Below, one piece after another: positions 29,286 through 39,126 of a stretch of 64,000 bases of DNA. The DNA is from Desulfotignum sp. (lineage in GTDB: Bacteria; Desulfobacterota; Desulfobacteria; Desulfobacterales; Desulfobacteraceae), in NCBI GenBank assembly GCA_011390635.1, contig JAABSA010000001.1, positions 224,839-288,838 on the forward strand, written 5' to 3'. Positions within the stretch are counted from its first letter, which is position 1, and every line of letters begins with the position of its first letter. The notes below the pieces were generated by a model, which saw only the letters and a list, made by a program, of their open reading frames with translations, had not been told where the DNA came from and ran no database searches. The translations under genes were made by a program, and so were the position numbers.

Positions 29286-31205
29286 ATGCCAAAAACGACA
29301 TATTGGGCTGATGCATACGTGCAAAAAGCCTGTGGTGCAGCCGACGCTTTGCAGCACATACGCCCTGGACAGCGGGTGTTTATCGGCTCATCCTGTGGTG
29401 AACCCCAACACCTGGTGGCTGAACTGTCCAAGGCATCGGCCCGGTTTACAGATCTTGAAATTGTCCGGCTGTTAAGCATTGAAAGCGGTCCGCTGACCCT
29501 GATTGCAAACCGGTCCCATTCCCAGCAGTTCAATATCCGTTCCTTTTATCTGGGCTCGGCATCTCCCACCAAAATTCAAAAAAACCAGCGGTTCATCACC
29601 CCCATCAACCTGTCTCAGATACCCCATCTGTTCAAATCCAAACTCATGCCCTTGAATGCCGCCCTGATCCAGGCATCTCCGCCCGATGATTTCGGATGGA
29701 TGAGCCTGGGAGTTTCCGTGGACATCACCATGGCTGCCTGCGAATCCGCAGATCTTGTGATTTGCCAGGTGAACCCTAACATGCCCAGGGTATTAGGACG
29801 AAGCTTTATCCATGTCAATGATGTGGACTATATTGTGGAACATGAAGAAGATCTGCTCACCATCCAGCCCCTGCCGGAAATGGAAACTGCCAATACCATA
29901 GCCAAACATATTTCCCGCCTCATTGATGACGGATCCACCATCCAGACAAGCCTTGGGGTCACCAATGATGCCACCATGGTCTGCCTGGCCGAGAAAAACG
30001 ATCTGGGAGTCCATTCCCAGTACATATCTGAACCCATGATGCGCCTTTTCTCCATGGGGGTGATCACCAACAAGAAAAAAGGACTCAACAACGGAAAACT
30101 GGTGGCCGGCAGTGCCGTAGGTTCCAATCTGCTCTATGAGTTCATTGATGACAACCCGTCCATTGAATTTCATCCGTCGGATTATATCAACAACCCCACC
30201 ATCATCGGCCGCCACAACAAAATGATCTCTTTGAATACGGCCATGGCCATAGATTTGACCGGCCAGGTGGCTGCAGATGCCCTGCCCTACAACAATTATA
30301 CCGGTATCAACGGTCTGCTGGATTTCACCCGGGGGGCTGCCATGTCCCGGGATGGAAAATCCATCCTCATGATGACTGCCACGGCAGACAATGGACGTAC
30401 CAGCCGGATCGTAGCACAGATGTCAAATATTGCAGTCGTGGTACCAAGGGGGGATGTCCAGTTTGTGGCCACAGAATACGGCGTGGTCAACCTGTTCGGC
30501 AAAACCCTTCAAGAACGGGCCATGGCCCTGATCAGTATTGCACATCCGGATTTCAGGGATGAATTGTTTTCCAAGGCCAAAGAACTAAACCTCATCGATG
30601 TGGACCGCAAATTCAAACAGGCCATCAAAGGAGTATATCCCCTCAAATATGAGGAAAACAGGGAAATACAGGGGATCCACATCACCTTCCGTCCGGCAAA
30701 ACCCATAGATGAACGGAGTATTCAAGAACATTATTACACCATGAACCGCGGGGATATCATTTCCCGGTTTTTCCATGAGAAAAAAAGTTTTGTTCATACC
30801 CAGATTGAAACCACCTTTGAAATTGACTATATCAATGATCTGACCATGGTGGCCACCATCGGAGAACTGGGATTTGAAACAATCATTGCCGTGGGCGAAT
30901 ATTTCCGCAACACCATTATCAATATGGCGGAAATCGCCTTTTCCGTGTCCAGAGAATACCAGGGCATGGGCATTGCCAAAGTTCTCCAGGAAAAGCTGGC
31001 CACCGCTGCCAAAGAAAACGGCATCAAAGGCCTGATCGCCTACACATCTCCTCACAACAAAGGCATGATCCAGTTGTTCAACAAGCTGCCCTATAAGGTC
31101 AATTATGAAAAAGATGATGACATGATCATCCTCAACTGCCTGTTTTCCGAACCCCTGGACAAAGCAAAAGCACCCGGGACTATTCCCGATATTTCCATGA
31201 TATAA
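29286..31205 (+). CDS. Acetyl-CoA hydrolase/transferase family protein fused to GNAT acetyltransferase domain
   Basis: CoA-transferase part (IRPGQRVFIGSSCGEPQHLV ... GINGLLDFTRGAAMSRDGKSI); C-terminal GNAT SREYQGMGIAKVLQEKL. Confidence 0.9.
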   Translation: MPKTTYWADAYVQKACGAADALQHIRPGQRVFIGSSCGEPQHLVAELSKASARFTDLEIVRLLSIESGPLTLIANRSHSQQFNIRSFYLGSASPTKIQKNQRFITPINLSQIPHLFKSKLMPLNAALIQASPPDDFGWMSLGVSVDITMAACESADLVICQVNPNMPRVLGRSFIHVNDVDYIVEHEEDLLTIQPLPEMETANTIAKHISRLIDDGSTIQTSLGVTNDATMVCLAEKNDLGVHSQYISEPMMRLFSMGVITNKKKGLNNGKLVAGSAVGSNLLYEFIDDNPSIEFHPSDYINNPTIIGRHNKMISLNTAMAIDLTGQVAADALPYNNYTGINGLLDFTRGAAMSRDGKSILMMTATADNGRTSRIVAQMSNIAVVVPRGDVQFVATEYGVVNLFGKTLQERAMALISIAHPDFRDELFSKAKELNLIDVDRKFKQAIKGVYPLKYEENREIQGIHITFRPAKPIDERSIQEHYYTMNRGDIISRFFHEKKSFVHTQIETTFEIDYINDLTMVATIGELGFETIIAVGEYFRNTIINMAEIAFSVSREYQGMGIAKVLQEKLATAAKENGIKGLIAYTSPHNKGMIQLFNKLPYKVNYEKDDDMIILNCLFSEPLDKAKAPGTIPDISMI

Positions 31206-31230
31206 CACCTATAGGCGTTTCGCATAAGGG

Positions 31231-31274
31231 CGTGTTGTGCATGGGCGGTTCGCGAACCGTCCATGCACAACACG
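31231..31274. repeat. 44-bp near-perfect loopless palindrome between convergent genes
   Basis: CGTGTTGTGCATGGGCGGTTCG|CGAACCGTCCATGCACAACACG with one mismatch pair; no T-run. Confidence 0.9.
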
Positions 31275-31367
31275 GACCATTCCCGGTATATTCATGATAT
31301 GGCCCTGAATGATTTGGATCATATACTCTGGCGGGCAGTGGCATACCCCCCTGCCTGGACACGCCGG

Positions 31368-32756
31368 TTACCTGGATGCGAGTAAGGCCACGGATTCGAT
31401 GTGGTAGGTATGGGGAAACATGTCCACCGGCTGAACTTTCTGCACTTCATACACAGGACAAAGCAACGCAAGATCCCGGGCCAGAGTGGCGGGATTACAG
31501 GAAACATATACAATGGTTTCAGGACGCAGTGTAAGCACCTGGGCCACCACATCCTTGTGCATTCCCACCCGTGGGGGGTCGATGACCACCACATCAGGGG
31601 TCTGATTGAGTTCCGGCAGGACCTGCCGGATGTCTCCTTGCAAAAATCGGCAGTTTTCAATATGGTTGCGGCGGGCATTTTTCCGGGCGTCTGCCACAGC
31701 TGAATCAATAATCTCAATGCCGGTCACCTGCGCGGCCTTGTCTGACAGCCAGATGGGGATGGTTCCGGTGCCTGAATACAGATCCAGCACGGTTTGTTCA
31801 CCCGTGAGATTACAGTATCGGGCAACGATATCATACAATTTTTCACAAGCCCGGGTATTGGTCTGGAAAAAGGAGTTGGCTGATATGTCAAATGCAAACC
31901 TGCCCAGGCGTTCGGTGATCACATCTTGGCCATGGAGCAGTATTTCTTCTTTGCCCAGGCTGACACCGGATCTGGCATCAGTGATATTGTTTACAATGGA
32001 TGCAATGTCACCAAAGGCCCGGGCCAGCTCACGGGCCAGGGCTGTGACAACGGCCGGATTTTTATCTGTGGTGACAATATTGACCATCCACTGGTCATAT
32101 GCCACAGAATGCCTCAGCATGACAAACCGCCAGAACCCGGTATGATGGCGCAGGTGATAGGCAGGCAGGCCCGATTTTTTTACAAAAGTCCTGATGTGAT
32201 CCAGGATCTTATTGCCCGGATCCGGCATGATTTCACACTGGCCGATATCAATGACCTGGTCAAAGGTGCCGGGCACATGCAGTCCGATCCCAAGATCCTT
32301 TGTAATTGTCTCATCCGCGAGTTCCTCGGGCATGAGCCAGCGTCTGGCAGAACAGGAAAACTCCATTTTGTTCCGGTATCCAAACACCTTTTCCGAGGCA
32401 ATCGCATCCAGGACCGGCACATGGTCCAGCCCCCCGATGTGGACCAGGGACTGAACCACATGCTGTTTTTTATAGTCAAGCTGGGTCTGGTAGGGAATCT
32501 GCTGCCATTTGCATCCCCCGCAGAAATTACAGTATTGACACCGGCCTTCCTGACGCAGAGAAGACGGGGTGATGATCCGGATCAGCTTGCCTTCGGCCCA
32601 GGATTTTTTCTTTTTGACAATCTTTACCAGAACCTTGTCTCCCGGGACACACCGGTCCACAAAAACGGGAAACCCTTCCGGTTTGGCCAGTCCTTTGCCC
32701 CCATAGGCAAGGTCAATGATCTCAAGTTCACAGGTACCGCGTTTTTTAATGGTCAT
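31368..32756 (-). CDS. rlmD: 23S rRNA (uracil-5-)-methyltransferase, RlmD/RumA-like
   Basis: CQYCNFCGGCKWQQIPYQTQLDYKK FeS motif, VLDLYSGTGTIPIWLS, VVIDPPRVGMHKDV, IVYVSCNPATLARDL. Confidence 0.93.
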   Translation of the reverse strand: MTIKKRGTCELEIIDLAYGGKGLAKPEGFPVFVDRCVPGDKVLVKIVKKKKSWAEGKLIRIITPSSLRQEGRCQYCNFCGGCKWQQIPYQTQLDYKKQHVVQSLVHIGGLDHVPVLDAIASEKVFGYRNKMEFSCSARRWLMPEELADETITKDLGIGLHVPGTFDQVIDIGQCEIMPDPGNKILDHIRTFVKKSGLPAYHLRHHTGFWRFVMLRHSVAYDQWMVNIVTTDKNPAVVTALARELARAFGDIASIVNNITDARSGVSLGKEEILLHGQDVITERLGRFAFDISANSFFQTNTRACEKLYDIVARYCNLTGEQTVLDLYSGTGTIPIWLSDKAAQVTGIEIIDSAVADARKNARRNHIENCRFLQGDIRQVLPELNQTPDVVVIDPPRVGMHKDVVAQVLTLRPETIVYVSCNPATLARDLALLCPVYEVQKVQPVDMFPHTYHIESVALLASR

Positions 32757-33005
32757 GCGTGTGTTTTTCTCATCTGCTGGTTCAGGTTGATTGTCCTGCT
32801 GTCAGGCAGCCATGTCAGTCAATTTACAAGGTCGGTGCCTGTTATTTTAAACAGTCAGGCCGCTTTTTGCTTTCATACCCCGTGCCGGTTTTATATGAAA
32901 GAACCGGGAAATCCATTTGAATTCTTTCATGATTTATTGTGCCCGCCAGGGCATGGGTGTCATTCAAAACTTGATATTATAAGCACTTCATGACATAAAG
33001 ACAAG

Positions 33006-33749
33006 ATGCAAATGATGGAGACACAGTTTGTGGTGGATCACCTTACCCTGACAGGAGAGCTGTTCTTGCCAGACACCATGGACCCTCCCCTGGTGGTGGG
33101 GTCCCACGGCTTAGAGGGCAGCCGCCACTCTGCCAAACAGCAGGTACTCTCCCGGCTGCTGCCGGAAAACGGTATGGCATTTTTCCGGTTTGACCACCGG
33201 GGGTGCGGGGACAGCCAGGGAAATTTTGTTACTGACACCTCCCTTGCCAAACGGACCAAAGATTTTGTGGCGGCTGTGGGGCATGTTCTGAAACGTGAAC
33301 TCACCTGCCGGAGTATAGGGTTGTTCGGTTCTTCCATGGGCGGGGCCATCTGCATCAATGCCTGGCAGGCCCTGGAAAAAACCGGTGTCAACCTGTGCGG
33401 CGGTGTGCTGTGTGCAGCCCCCGTGAAAAGCCGGACCATCCATAACATCCCCACCCGGAGAACTGATGCCCGGCCGGCCCTGCCCCTTGCTTTTTTTAAA
33501 AATAACCTGCTGTTTGACCTCACCGGCCAGGCAGCCGCCCTCCACCATGTATTGCTTTTCCACGGGGATGCCGACAAGGTAGTGCCGGTGTCCAATGCCC
33601 ATATCATTTATGACAGCATGAAAGCTCCCAAAGAATGCATCATACAACAAGGCGGGGACCACCGGATGTCCTCGCTTGCCCATCAGGCCCAATTTGAAGC
33701 ACGGGCTTTGGCATGGTATAATAAAATATTTGCCCGGGCATTGTCTTGA
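33006..33749 (+). CDS. Alpha/beta hydrolase
   Basis: VGSHGLEGSRHSAKQQ, FRFDHRGCGDSQG, GLFGSSMGGAICIN, LLFHGDADKVVPV, GGDHRMSS. Confidence 0.9.
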   Translation: MQMMETQFVVDHLTLTGELFLPDTMDPPLVVGSHGLEGSRHSAKQQVLSRLLPENGMAFFRFDHRGCGDSQGNFVTDTSLAKRTKDFVAAVGHVLKRELTCRSIGLFGSSMGGAICINAWQALEKTGVNLCGGVLCAAPVKSRTIHNIPTRRTDARPALPLAFFKNNLLFDLTGQAAALHHVLLFHGDADKVVPVSNAHIIYDSMKAPKECIIQQGGDHRMSSLAHQAQFEARALAWYNKIFARALS

Positions 33750-33825
33750 AAGGTCACCGGACCGGGCCGAACCGGTTCTGAATGCAATTTTTTGATCAGG
33801 CACACCTCCTTTTCTCTGTGTGGTT

Positions 33826-35184
33826 TCACCCCTGCTCCCCATTCTTGTCTGTCAGATGTCGCCTGAGGGTTTCCAGGGCCATGGCGGCAAACATTTTCTT
33901 GTTTTTGCTTCTGTCGTCAAACCGGAACGTATAGGTTTGTGATATTGCCACCCCGGGTCCGGCCAGGCCGATACACACCGTTCCCACAGTTTTTTGTGTC
34001 GGACCGCCCCCGGGACCTGCAATGCCGGTAGTGGAAACAGCCCAGTCAGATCCGCTGATCTGTCTTGCACCAGAGGCCATTTCCAGGGCTGTGGTTTCAT
34101 GGACCGCACCATGGGTTTCCAGGGTTTTGGGATTGACATTGAGAATCTTTATTTTGGCTGTATTGGCATAGGTGACCGCTGACAATAAAAAATAATCCGA
34201 ACTGCCCGGCACCTCCGTGATCAAATGGGAAATCAGCCCGCCGGTGCAGGATTCTGCAACCGAAAGGGTCTGGCCGCGCCGGGTGAGCAGTCTGCCCACC
34301 TCAGCTTCCAATGACAGGCCGGTAAACGACACCACCTTGTTTTTCAATTGGTCTTCAACCCATTGTCCTGCCCCGGTTATATAGGCTTGTGGTTCTTTTA
34401 TGGGTGTGTTTATGGTATCAGGATTCCTGGATCCGGTATCCATGGATGCATCATCAGTAACCATGGACTTGATCATGGATTTACCGTCAATGTTGCCGGC
34501 ACGTGCAGCGTCATACACCAGTTTTACTTCAATGGTGGGAAAGCTGGCGCGAAATCCCAGGCGGATACCGGGAAATCTGTCATCAAACCCATCCAGCAGC
34601 GCACCGACTTTGGATTCATGAAGTCCAAAAACAGTCAGACGTCTGATATGCAGGCTGGTTTTGAGAGCAAAGGTTTTTACGATATGCGGTACCACCCGGG
34701 TTTCCATCATCTGTTTCATTTCCGATGGCACCCCGGGCATACAGTAAAACCAGCACTGGTGCAGCAAAAAACAAAATCCCGGTGCCGTGCCGTGGTGATT
34801 GACCAGAACATCTGCCGATGCCGGCAGCCAGGCCTGTTTTTCGTTGTCAGGGGTGAGTGCAAATCCCCGGCGGTCAAAATATGCCTGCATGGATGCACGG
34901 GCTTCTTGGTTCAGCACCAGCGGTTTATTTGCGGCCCTGGCGCAGGCCCGGGCCGTGATATCATCCCGGGTGGGTCCAAGCCCCCCTGTGACCAGGCAGA
35001 GACGGGCCCGCAGGGAAATACGCAACATCGTTTCTGTAACGGCATCCACATCATCCCCTATGGCCGTAATCTGGGAAACCACAATGCCCATCTGTTTGAG
35101 CCGGTCACATAAAAAGCCGCTGTTGGTGTCCACCAGATCTCCCAGCAGCACTTCATCGCCCGTGGACAGAATTTCCGCTCTCAT
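33826..35184 (-). CDS. cinA: CinA family protein (MoaB-like domain plus NMN amidohydrolase domain)
   Basis: MRAEILSTGDEVLLGDLVDTNSGFL, VTGGLGPTRDDIT, SVAESCTGGLISHLITEVPGSS, GIAGPGGG. Confidence 0.94.
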   Translation of the reverse strand: MRAEILSTGDEVLLGDLVDTNSGFLCDRLKQMGIVVSQITAIGDDVDAVTETMLRISLRARLCLVTGGLGPTRDDITARACARAANKPLVLNQEARASMQAYFDRRGFALTPDNEKQAWLPASADVLVNHHGTAPGFCFLLHQCWFYCMPGVPSEMKQMMETRVVPHIVKTFALKTSLHIRRLTVFGLHESKVGALLDGFDDRFPGIRLGFRASFPTIEVKLVYDAARAGNIDGKSMIKSMVTDDASMDTGSRNPDTINTPIKEPQAYITGAGQWVEDQLKNKVVSFTGLSLEAEVGRLLTRRGQTLSVAESCTGGLISHLITEVPGSSDYFLLSAVTYANTAKIKILNVNPKTLETHGAVHETTALEMASGARQISGSDWAVSTTGIAGPGGGPTQKTVGTVCIGLAGPGVAISQTYTFRFDDRSKNKKMFAAMALETLRRHLTDKNGEQG

Positions 35185-35221
35185 GTCATATCCTTTTGCA
35201 TATCATTTTTTTTGATAATCA

Positions 35222-36778
35222 TCACTTATCCGGTGTGCCGGCCGTTTTTTGTCTGTCATCCATGCTGCGATTGAAAAATATGGCGTGGTTGGAGGAAAAA
35301 AAAGCAGGGTTCCTGCGGAACCGTGATCCAATTCCCAATTGTTTTTTAAAGGTTTTGTCCAAAAAAAATTTCACCTGTTTTCGGCCCCACCCTGCTGGAT
35401 GGATGAAGTTAAGATACAACGAAAGATCCCCGTGGTAAAATTCCCTGGTATCAAGATCCTGTGCATCCTGGCTGAACCTGGGCAGATTAAATACCGCCAG
35501 GTTCAAATAATCAATATACTCCTGGTGGTGCCTCGTAAAATCAAGGGTTTTACAGGCAGAGGCCTTATCTTCGAAACTGGTGCCGAACAGCAGATATACA
35601 TAGGTAAAAATACCGGCCTGGCTGAGATTTTTCAAAATCCGGGACACCAGGGCCAGATCCGTGCCCTTGTGCATGCTGTCCAGGACAGCCTGGTCACCGG
35701 ATTCCAGGCCCAGTTTGAGCATGCCGCACCCGCTGCGTTTTAATTGAAGGCAGAAATCTTTGCTGGCCAAATCTTTTTCAAACCGCACAAACCCATACCA
35801 GGTAAAGGGAATATCATTGCCAAAGGCGGCCAGTGCCCGTAAAAATGCAGGGGTCATGGCATTGTCGATAAAATGTATCGTGTCCGGATGAAACCGCTTA
35901 TACACTTCCATGACATCATCCAGCACAAGTGCGGCACGTCTGGTGCGGTAGGGGCGGATTTCCGCTTTTTCAGGGCAGAACCTGCATTTGCGCCAATAGC
36001 AACCGATAGTGCTTCTGAACGGCAGAATCTTTGCCGGGGCCAGGTAGTCATGGGCTGCGGCAAACCCGTAATCCGGAACATAGTGCCGCTTTGTGGTACC
36101 GGGTTTACCCAGCAGTTCCAGCAGCGGGATCTCCCCTTCTCCGGGTATCATGACATCAATGAGCCCGGTAAAGGGATTGGTGAAGTCCGGCTGGCTCATC
36201 CAGGAAGAGACCAGTCCCCCGCCCATGACCAGTTTTTTATGAACAAAATTGTCCCGAATCCAACCGGCCAGGGCAAAGCTGACCAGGGCCTGGTTAAGAT
36301 AGCACAGAGAAATTCCCACCCAGCAAGAATCCCATTGGGACAGCACCGGCCGAAGCCGGTCTTCAAAATACTCATAAAACGGATTGGAACGGTAGGTTTG
36401 TGCACTTGTGAGCAGGTCTTTGCTGCGCACAGAAGACAGATGGTGATCCGCATAATCACTCAAGGTCACTTTGAACCGCTTATCCACGGCAAGGGTCAGC
36501 AGTTTGTTTAGATCATATACCCGCTGGTGGTAACGGTCCTGGTTGGTATATAATGCCGGATCCCGCAGATCGGCAAGAATGAAGTCCCGGTTTTTCAATG
36601 CCCTGGCAGACCAGGAATCCGTGGGGATCAACTCCCGGCTGATCAGGTATAAAAAACCGTCAATGCTGGCATCAATCACCTGGCAAAAAATACCATTGTC
36701 TGCCAGGGCTCCTGCCAGATATGCCACCCCTGCAGGTGGTTCACAGGGTTTGGCCACAGGGGGAAATAGTAATAACAT
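35222..36778 (-). CDS. Radical SAM protein with B12-binding-like N-terminus
   Basis: PPAGVAYLAGALADNG, GCYWRKCRFCPEKAEIRPYR (CxxxCxxC), LKLGLESGDQAVLDSM. Confidence 0.88.
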   Translation of the reverse strand: MLLLFPPVAKPCEPPAGVAYLAGALADNGIFCQVIDASIDGFLYLISRELIPTDSWSARALKNRDFILADLRDPALYTNQDRYHQRVYDLNKLLTLAVDKRFKVTLSDYADHHLSSVRSKDLLTSAQTYRSNPFYEYFEDRLRPVLSQWDSCWVGISLCYLNQALVSFALAGWIRDNFVHKKLVMGGGLVSSWMSQPDFTNPFTGLIDVMIPGEGEIPLLELLGKPGTTKRHYVPDYGFAAAHDYLAPAKILPFRSTIGCYWRKCRFCPEKAEIRPYRTRRAALVLDDVMEVYKRFHPDTIHFIDNAMTPAFLRALAAFGNDIPFTWYGFVRFEKDLASKDFCLQLKRSGCGMLKLGLESGDQAVLDSMHKGTDLALVSRILKNLSQAGIFTYVYLLFGTSFEDKASACKTLDFTRHHQEYIDYLNLAVFNLPRFSQDAQDLDTREFYHGDLSLYLNFIHPAGWGRKQVKFFLDKTFKKQLGIGSRFRRNPAFFSSNHAIFFNRSMDDRQKTAGTPDK

Positions 36779-36862
36779 CAGATTAGGTCCTCATTTGGTA
36801 TCTTTGATGCCAGCACATGCTTGTACCATATTTGCGGGAAATTGCCCAAAGAAAATGTGAGA

Positions 36863-36918
36863 AAATGTTTCTGTCCATAGAAACATTTGTCTTGACAACC
36901 CGATGCAAATTGTATAAT
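36863..36918 (+). promoter_or_regulatory. Putative trp operon promoter with abutting operator-like inverted repeat
   Basis: AAATGTTTCT-GTCCAT-AGAAACATTT (36863-36888), then TTGACA (36892-36897) and TATAAT (36913-36918), 15-bp spacer. Confidence 0.55.
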
Positions 36919-37033
36919 TTGCCCGGCAGCGTAACAATGCAGCTTTGATTGCCAAAGGAAAAAATGCAGTCCAGAACATTGCAGATACACCCTAAACTTG
37001 TCACATATCTTTGGATAACCACAGGCAGTTCCC

Positions 37034-38551
37034 ATGATCTTATCCCAGTTTCCCGGTAAATCCCGCTTCAGACAATTTGCCAAAAACCATAACGTGGTAC
37101 CGGTGTGCACCAGGATTCTTGCAGATACCGATACCCCGGTTTCCATCTTGAACAAATGCCATGCTCCAGACAGGGAAACGTTTCTTCTGGAAAGCGTGGA
37201 AGGAACAGAACGATGGGCCAGGTACAGTTTTTTAGGGGTGCGTGCCTATGGCAGCGTGCAGGTGTTTAAAGAGCATGTAACGCTTGTTACCCATAAAAAC
37301 ACTGCCCAAGAAAAATACCAAACCATTGCTCATGACAATGACCCTCTGGCTGTTATCCGCAACATTATTGCAGGTTATCACCCGGCACATATCCCGGATC
37401 TTCCCCGTTTCTGGACCGGTCTGACAGGATATGTGACCTATGAAATGGTCTCTTTTTTTGAGAACATCCCGGTATCCCTGCCTGAAAATGAACCCTATGC
37501 CCATTTTATTATCCCGGACCAGATGGTTATCTTTGATAATGTCCAGCAGACCCTGACCTGTCTGAACATCTGTTACCTGGATGCAGATGCACACCCGGAT
37601 GGGGTATATGAACTGGCAGTGCACGACCTGCACCGGCTTGTGCGCATGGTGAACGCCACGCCCCGGACCCCTGTTTTTTCAAAGACAGATCCTGTGACCC
37701 TGGAAAGCCTGATTCCCCCATCCCGATACCTTGCCGGGGTGGATACCATCAAGCACCATATCCGGGAAGGAGATATCTTCCAGGCGGTGTATTCCCAGCC
37801 GTTTTCCTGCAGAACCAACCTGGATCCGATCCTGTTCTACCGGGCTCAGCGGTACATCAACCCCTCTCCCTATATGTTTTTCATGAACTTCGGTGACAGG
37901 GTCATTGCCGGATCATCTCCGGAAACCATGGTCAGGCTGGAAAACACAGTGGCCACTCTCAGACCCATTGCCGGAACCCGGCCCAGGGGAACCACTGAGC
38001 AACAGGACCAGGCACTGGCAGATGAACTGCTCGGTGATGAAAAAGAAAGAGCAGAGCATGTCATGCTCATCGATCTGGGCAGAAACGATCTGGGCCGGGT
38101 GGCAGAACCCGGCACCGTGCAGGTGACAGACACCATGATCATCGAACGGTATTCCCATGTCATGCACCTGGTATCCAATATCACCTGTGACCTGAAACAG
38201 ACCTGTGATGCCCTGGACCTGTTTGCTGCCACCTTTCCCGCCGGCACCCTTACCGGAGCCCCTAAAATAAAGGCCATGGAGATCATCAGCAGGCTGGAAG
38301 ACCAGCCAAGAAAAATATATGGCGGGGCTGCCGGATATATTTCCTTTACAGGCAACATGGATTTTGCCATTATCATACGTACCGCAGTCATGGAAAACCA
38401 GACCCTGACAGTCCAGGCCGGGGCCGGCATTGTGTATGATTCAGATCCCGAAACAGAACTCGAAGAATGTAAAAACAAAGCAAAAAGTGTCGGGGCCGCC
38501 TTGAAACTGGCACTTTCCCACACCCCCCTTTCCCATACCAATGGAGGCTGA
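37034..38551 (+). CDS. trpE: Anthranilate synthase component I
   Basis: NPSPYMFFMNFGDRVIAGSSPETMVRLEN, RPIAGTRPRG, GAPKIKAMEIISRLE, QAGAGIVYDSDPETEL. Confidence 0.96.
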   Translation: MILSQFPGKSRFRQFAKNHNVVPVCTRILADTDTPVSILNKCHAPDRETFLLESVEGTERWARYSFLGVRAYGSVQVFKEHVTLVTHKNTAQEKYQTIAHDNDPLAVIRNIIAGYHPAHIPDLPRFWTGLTGYVTYEMVSFFENIPVSLPENEPYAHFIIPDQMVIFDNVQQTLTCLNICYLDADAHPDGVYELAVHDLHRLVRMVNATPRTPVFSKTDPVTLESLIPPSRYLAGVDTIKHHIREGDIFQAVYSQPFSCRTNLDPILFYRAQRYINPSPYMFFMNFGDRVIAGSSPETMVRLENTVATLRPIAGTRPRGTTEQQDQALADELLGDEKERAEHVMLIDLGRNDLGRVAEPGTVQVTDTMIIERYSHVMHLVSNITCDLKQTCDALDLFAATFPAGTLTGAPKIKAMEIISRLEDQPRKIYGGAAGYISFTGNMDFAIIIRTAVMENQTLTVQAGAGIVYDSDPETELEECKNKAKSVGAALKLALSHTPLSHTNGG

Positions 38552-38553
38552 TC

Positions 38554-39126
38554 ATGCAGGTGGTCATCATCGACAATTATGATTCATTTACCTTTAACCT
38601 GGTACATTATCTGCTGCATACAGGTGTGACAGTAGAGGTGTTCAGAAACGACAAAATCAGTGTCAGGGACCTGGAAGAAATGGACCCCGGTGCCATTGTT
38701 ATTTCACCCGGCCCGGGCCGGCCCGAAGATGCCGGCATATCGCTGGATGTGGTGGGTCATTTGTCCGGCAAGATTCCCATCCTGGGGGTTTGTCTCGGTC
38801 ACCAGGTCATAGCCCGGAGCTTCGGAGGCACCATTGTTCATGCCCAACAGATCATGCACGGCAAAACATCAATCATCACCACGGACGGAGACCATATTTT
38901 TGCGGGCATTTCCCGGCCCTTTGCCGTGATGCGGTACCATTCTCTGGCAGTGCGGGCATCAGATCTTCCACACTGTCTCCAGGTAACCGCCAGGACCAAA
39001 GATGGTGAAATCATGGGCATCCGGCATAAGGACCACCCCACCCAGGGGGTCCAGTTCCATCCGGAATCCTTCATGACCGCCGTGGGCAAACGGTTGATCC
39101 GCAATTTTATTACAGGAGCGGCATAG
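38554..39126 (+). CDS. trpG: Anthranilate synthase component II (glutamine amidotransferase)
   Basis: IDNYDSFTFNLVHYL, ISPGPGRPEDAGIS, ILGVCLGHQ, GVQFHPESF. Confidence 0.97.
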   Translation: MQVVIIDNYDSFTFNLVHYLLHTGVTVEVFRNDKISVRDLEEMDPGAIVISPGPGRPEDAGISLDVVGHLSGKIPILGVCLGHQVIARSFGGTIVHAQQIMHGKTSIITTDGDHIFAGISRPFAVMRYHSLAVRASDLPHCLQVTARTKDGEIMGIRHKDHPTQGVQFHPESFMTAVGKRLIRNFITGAA

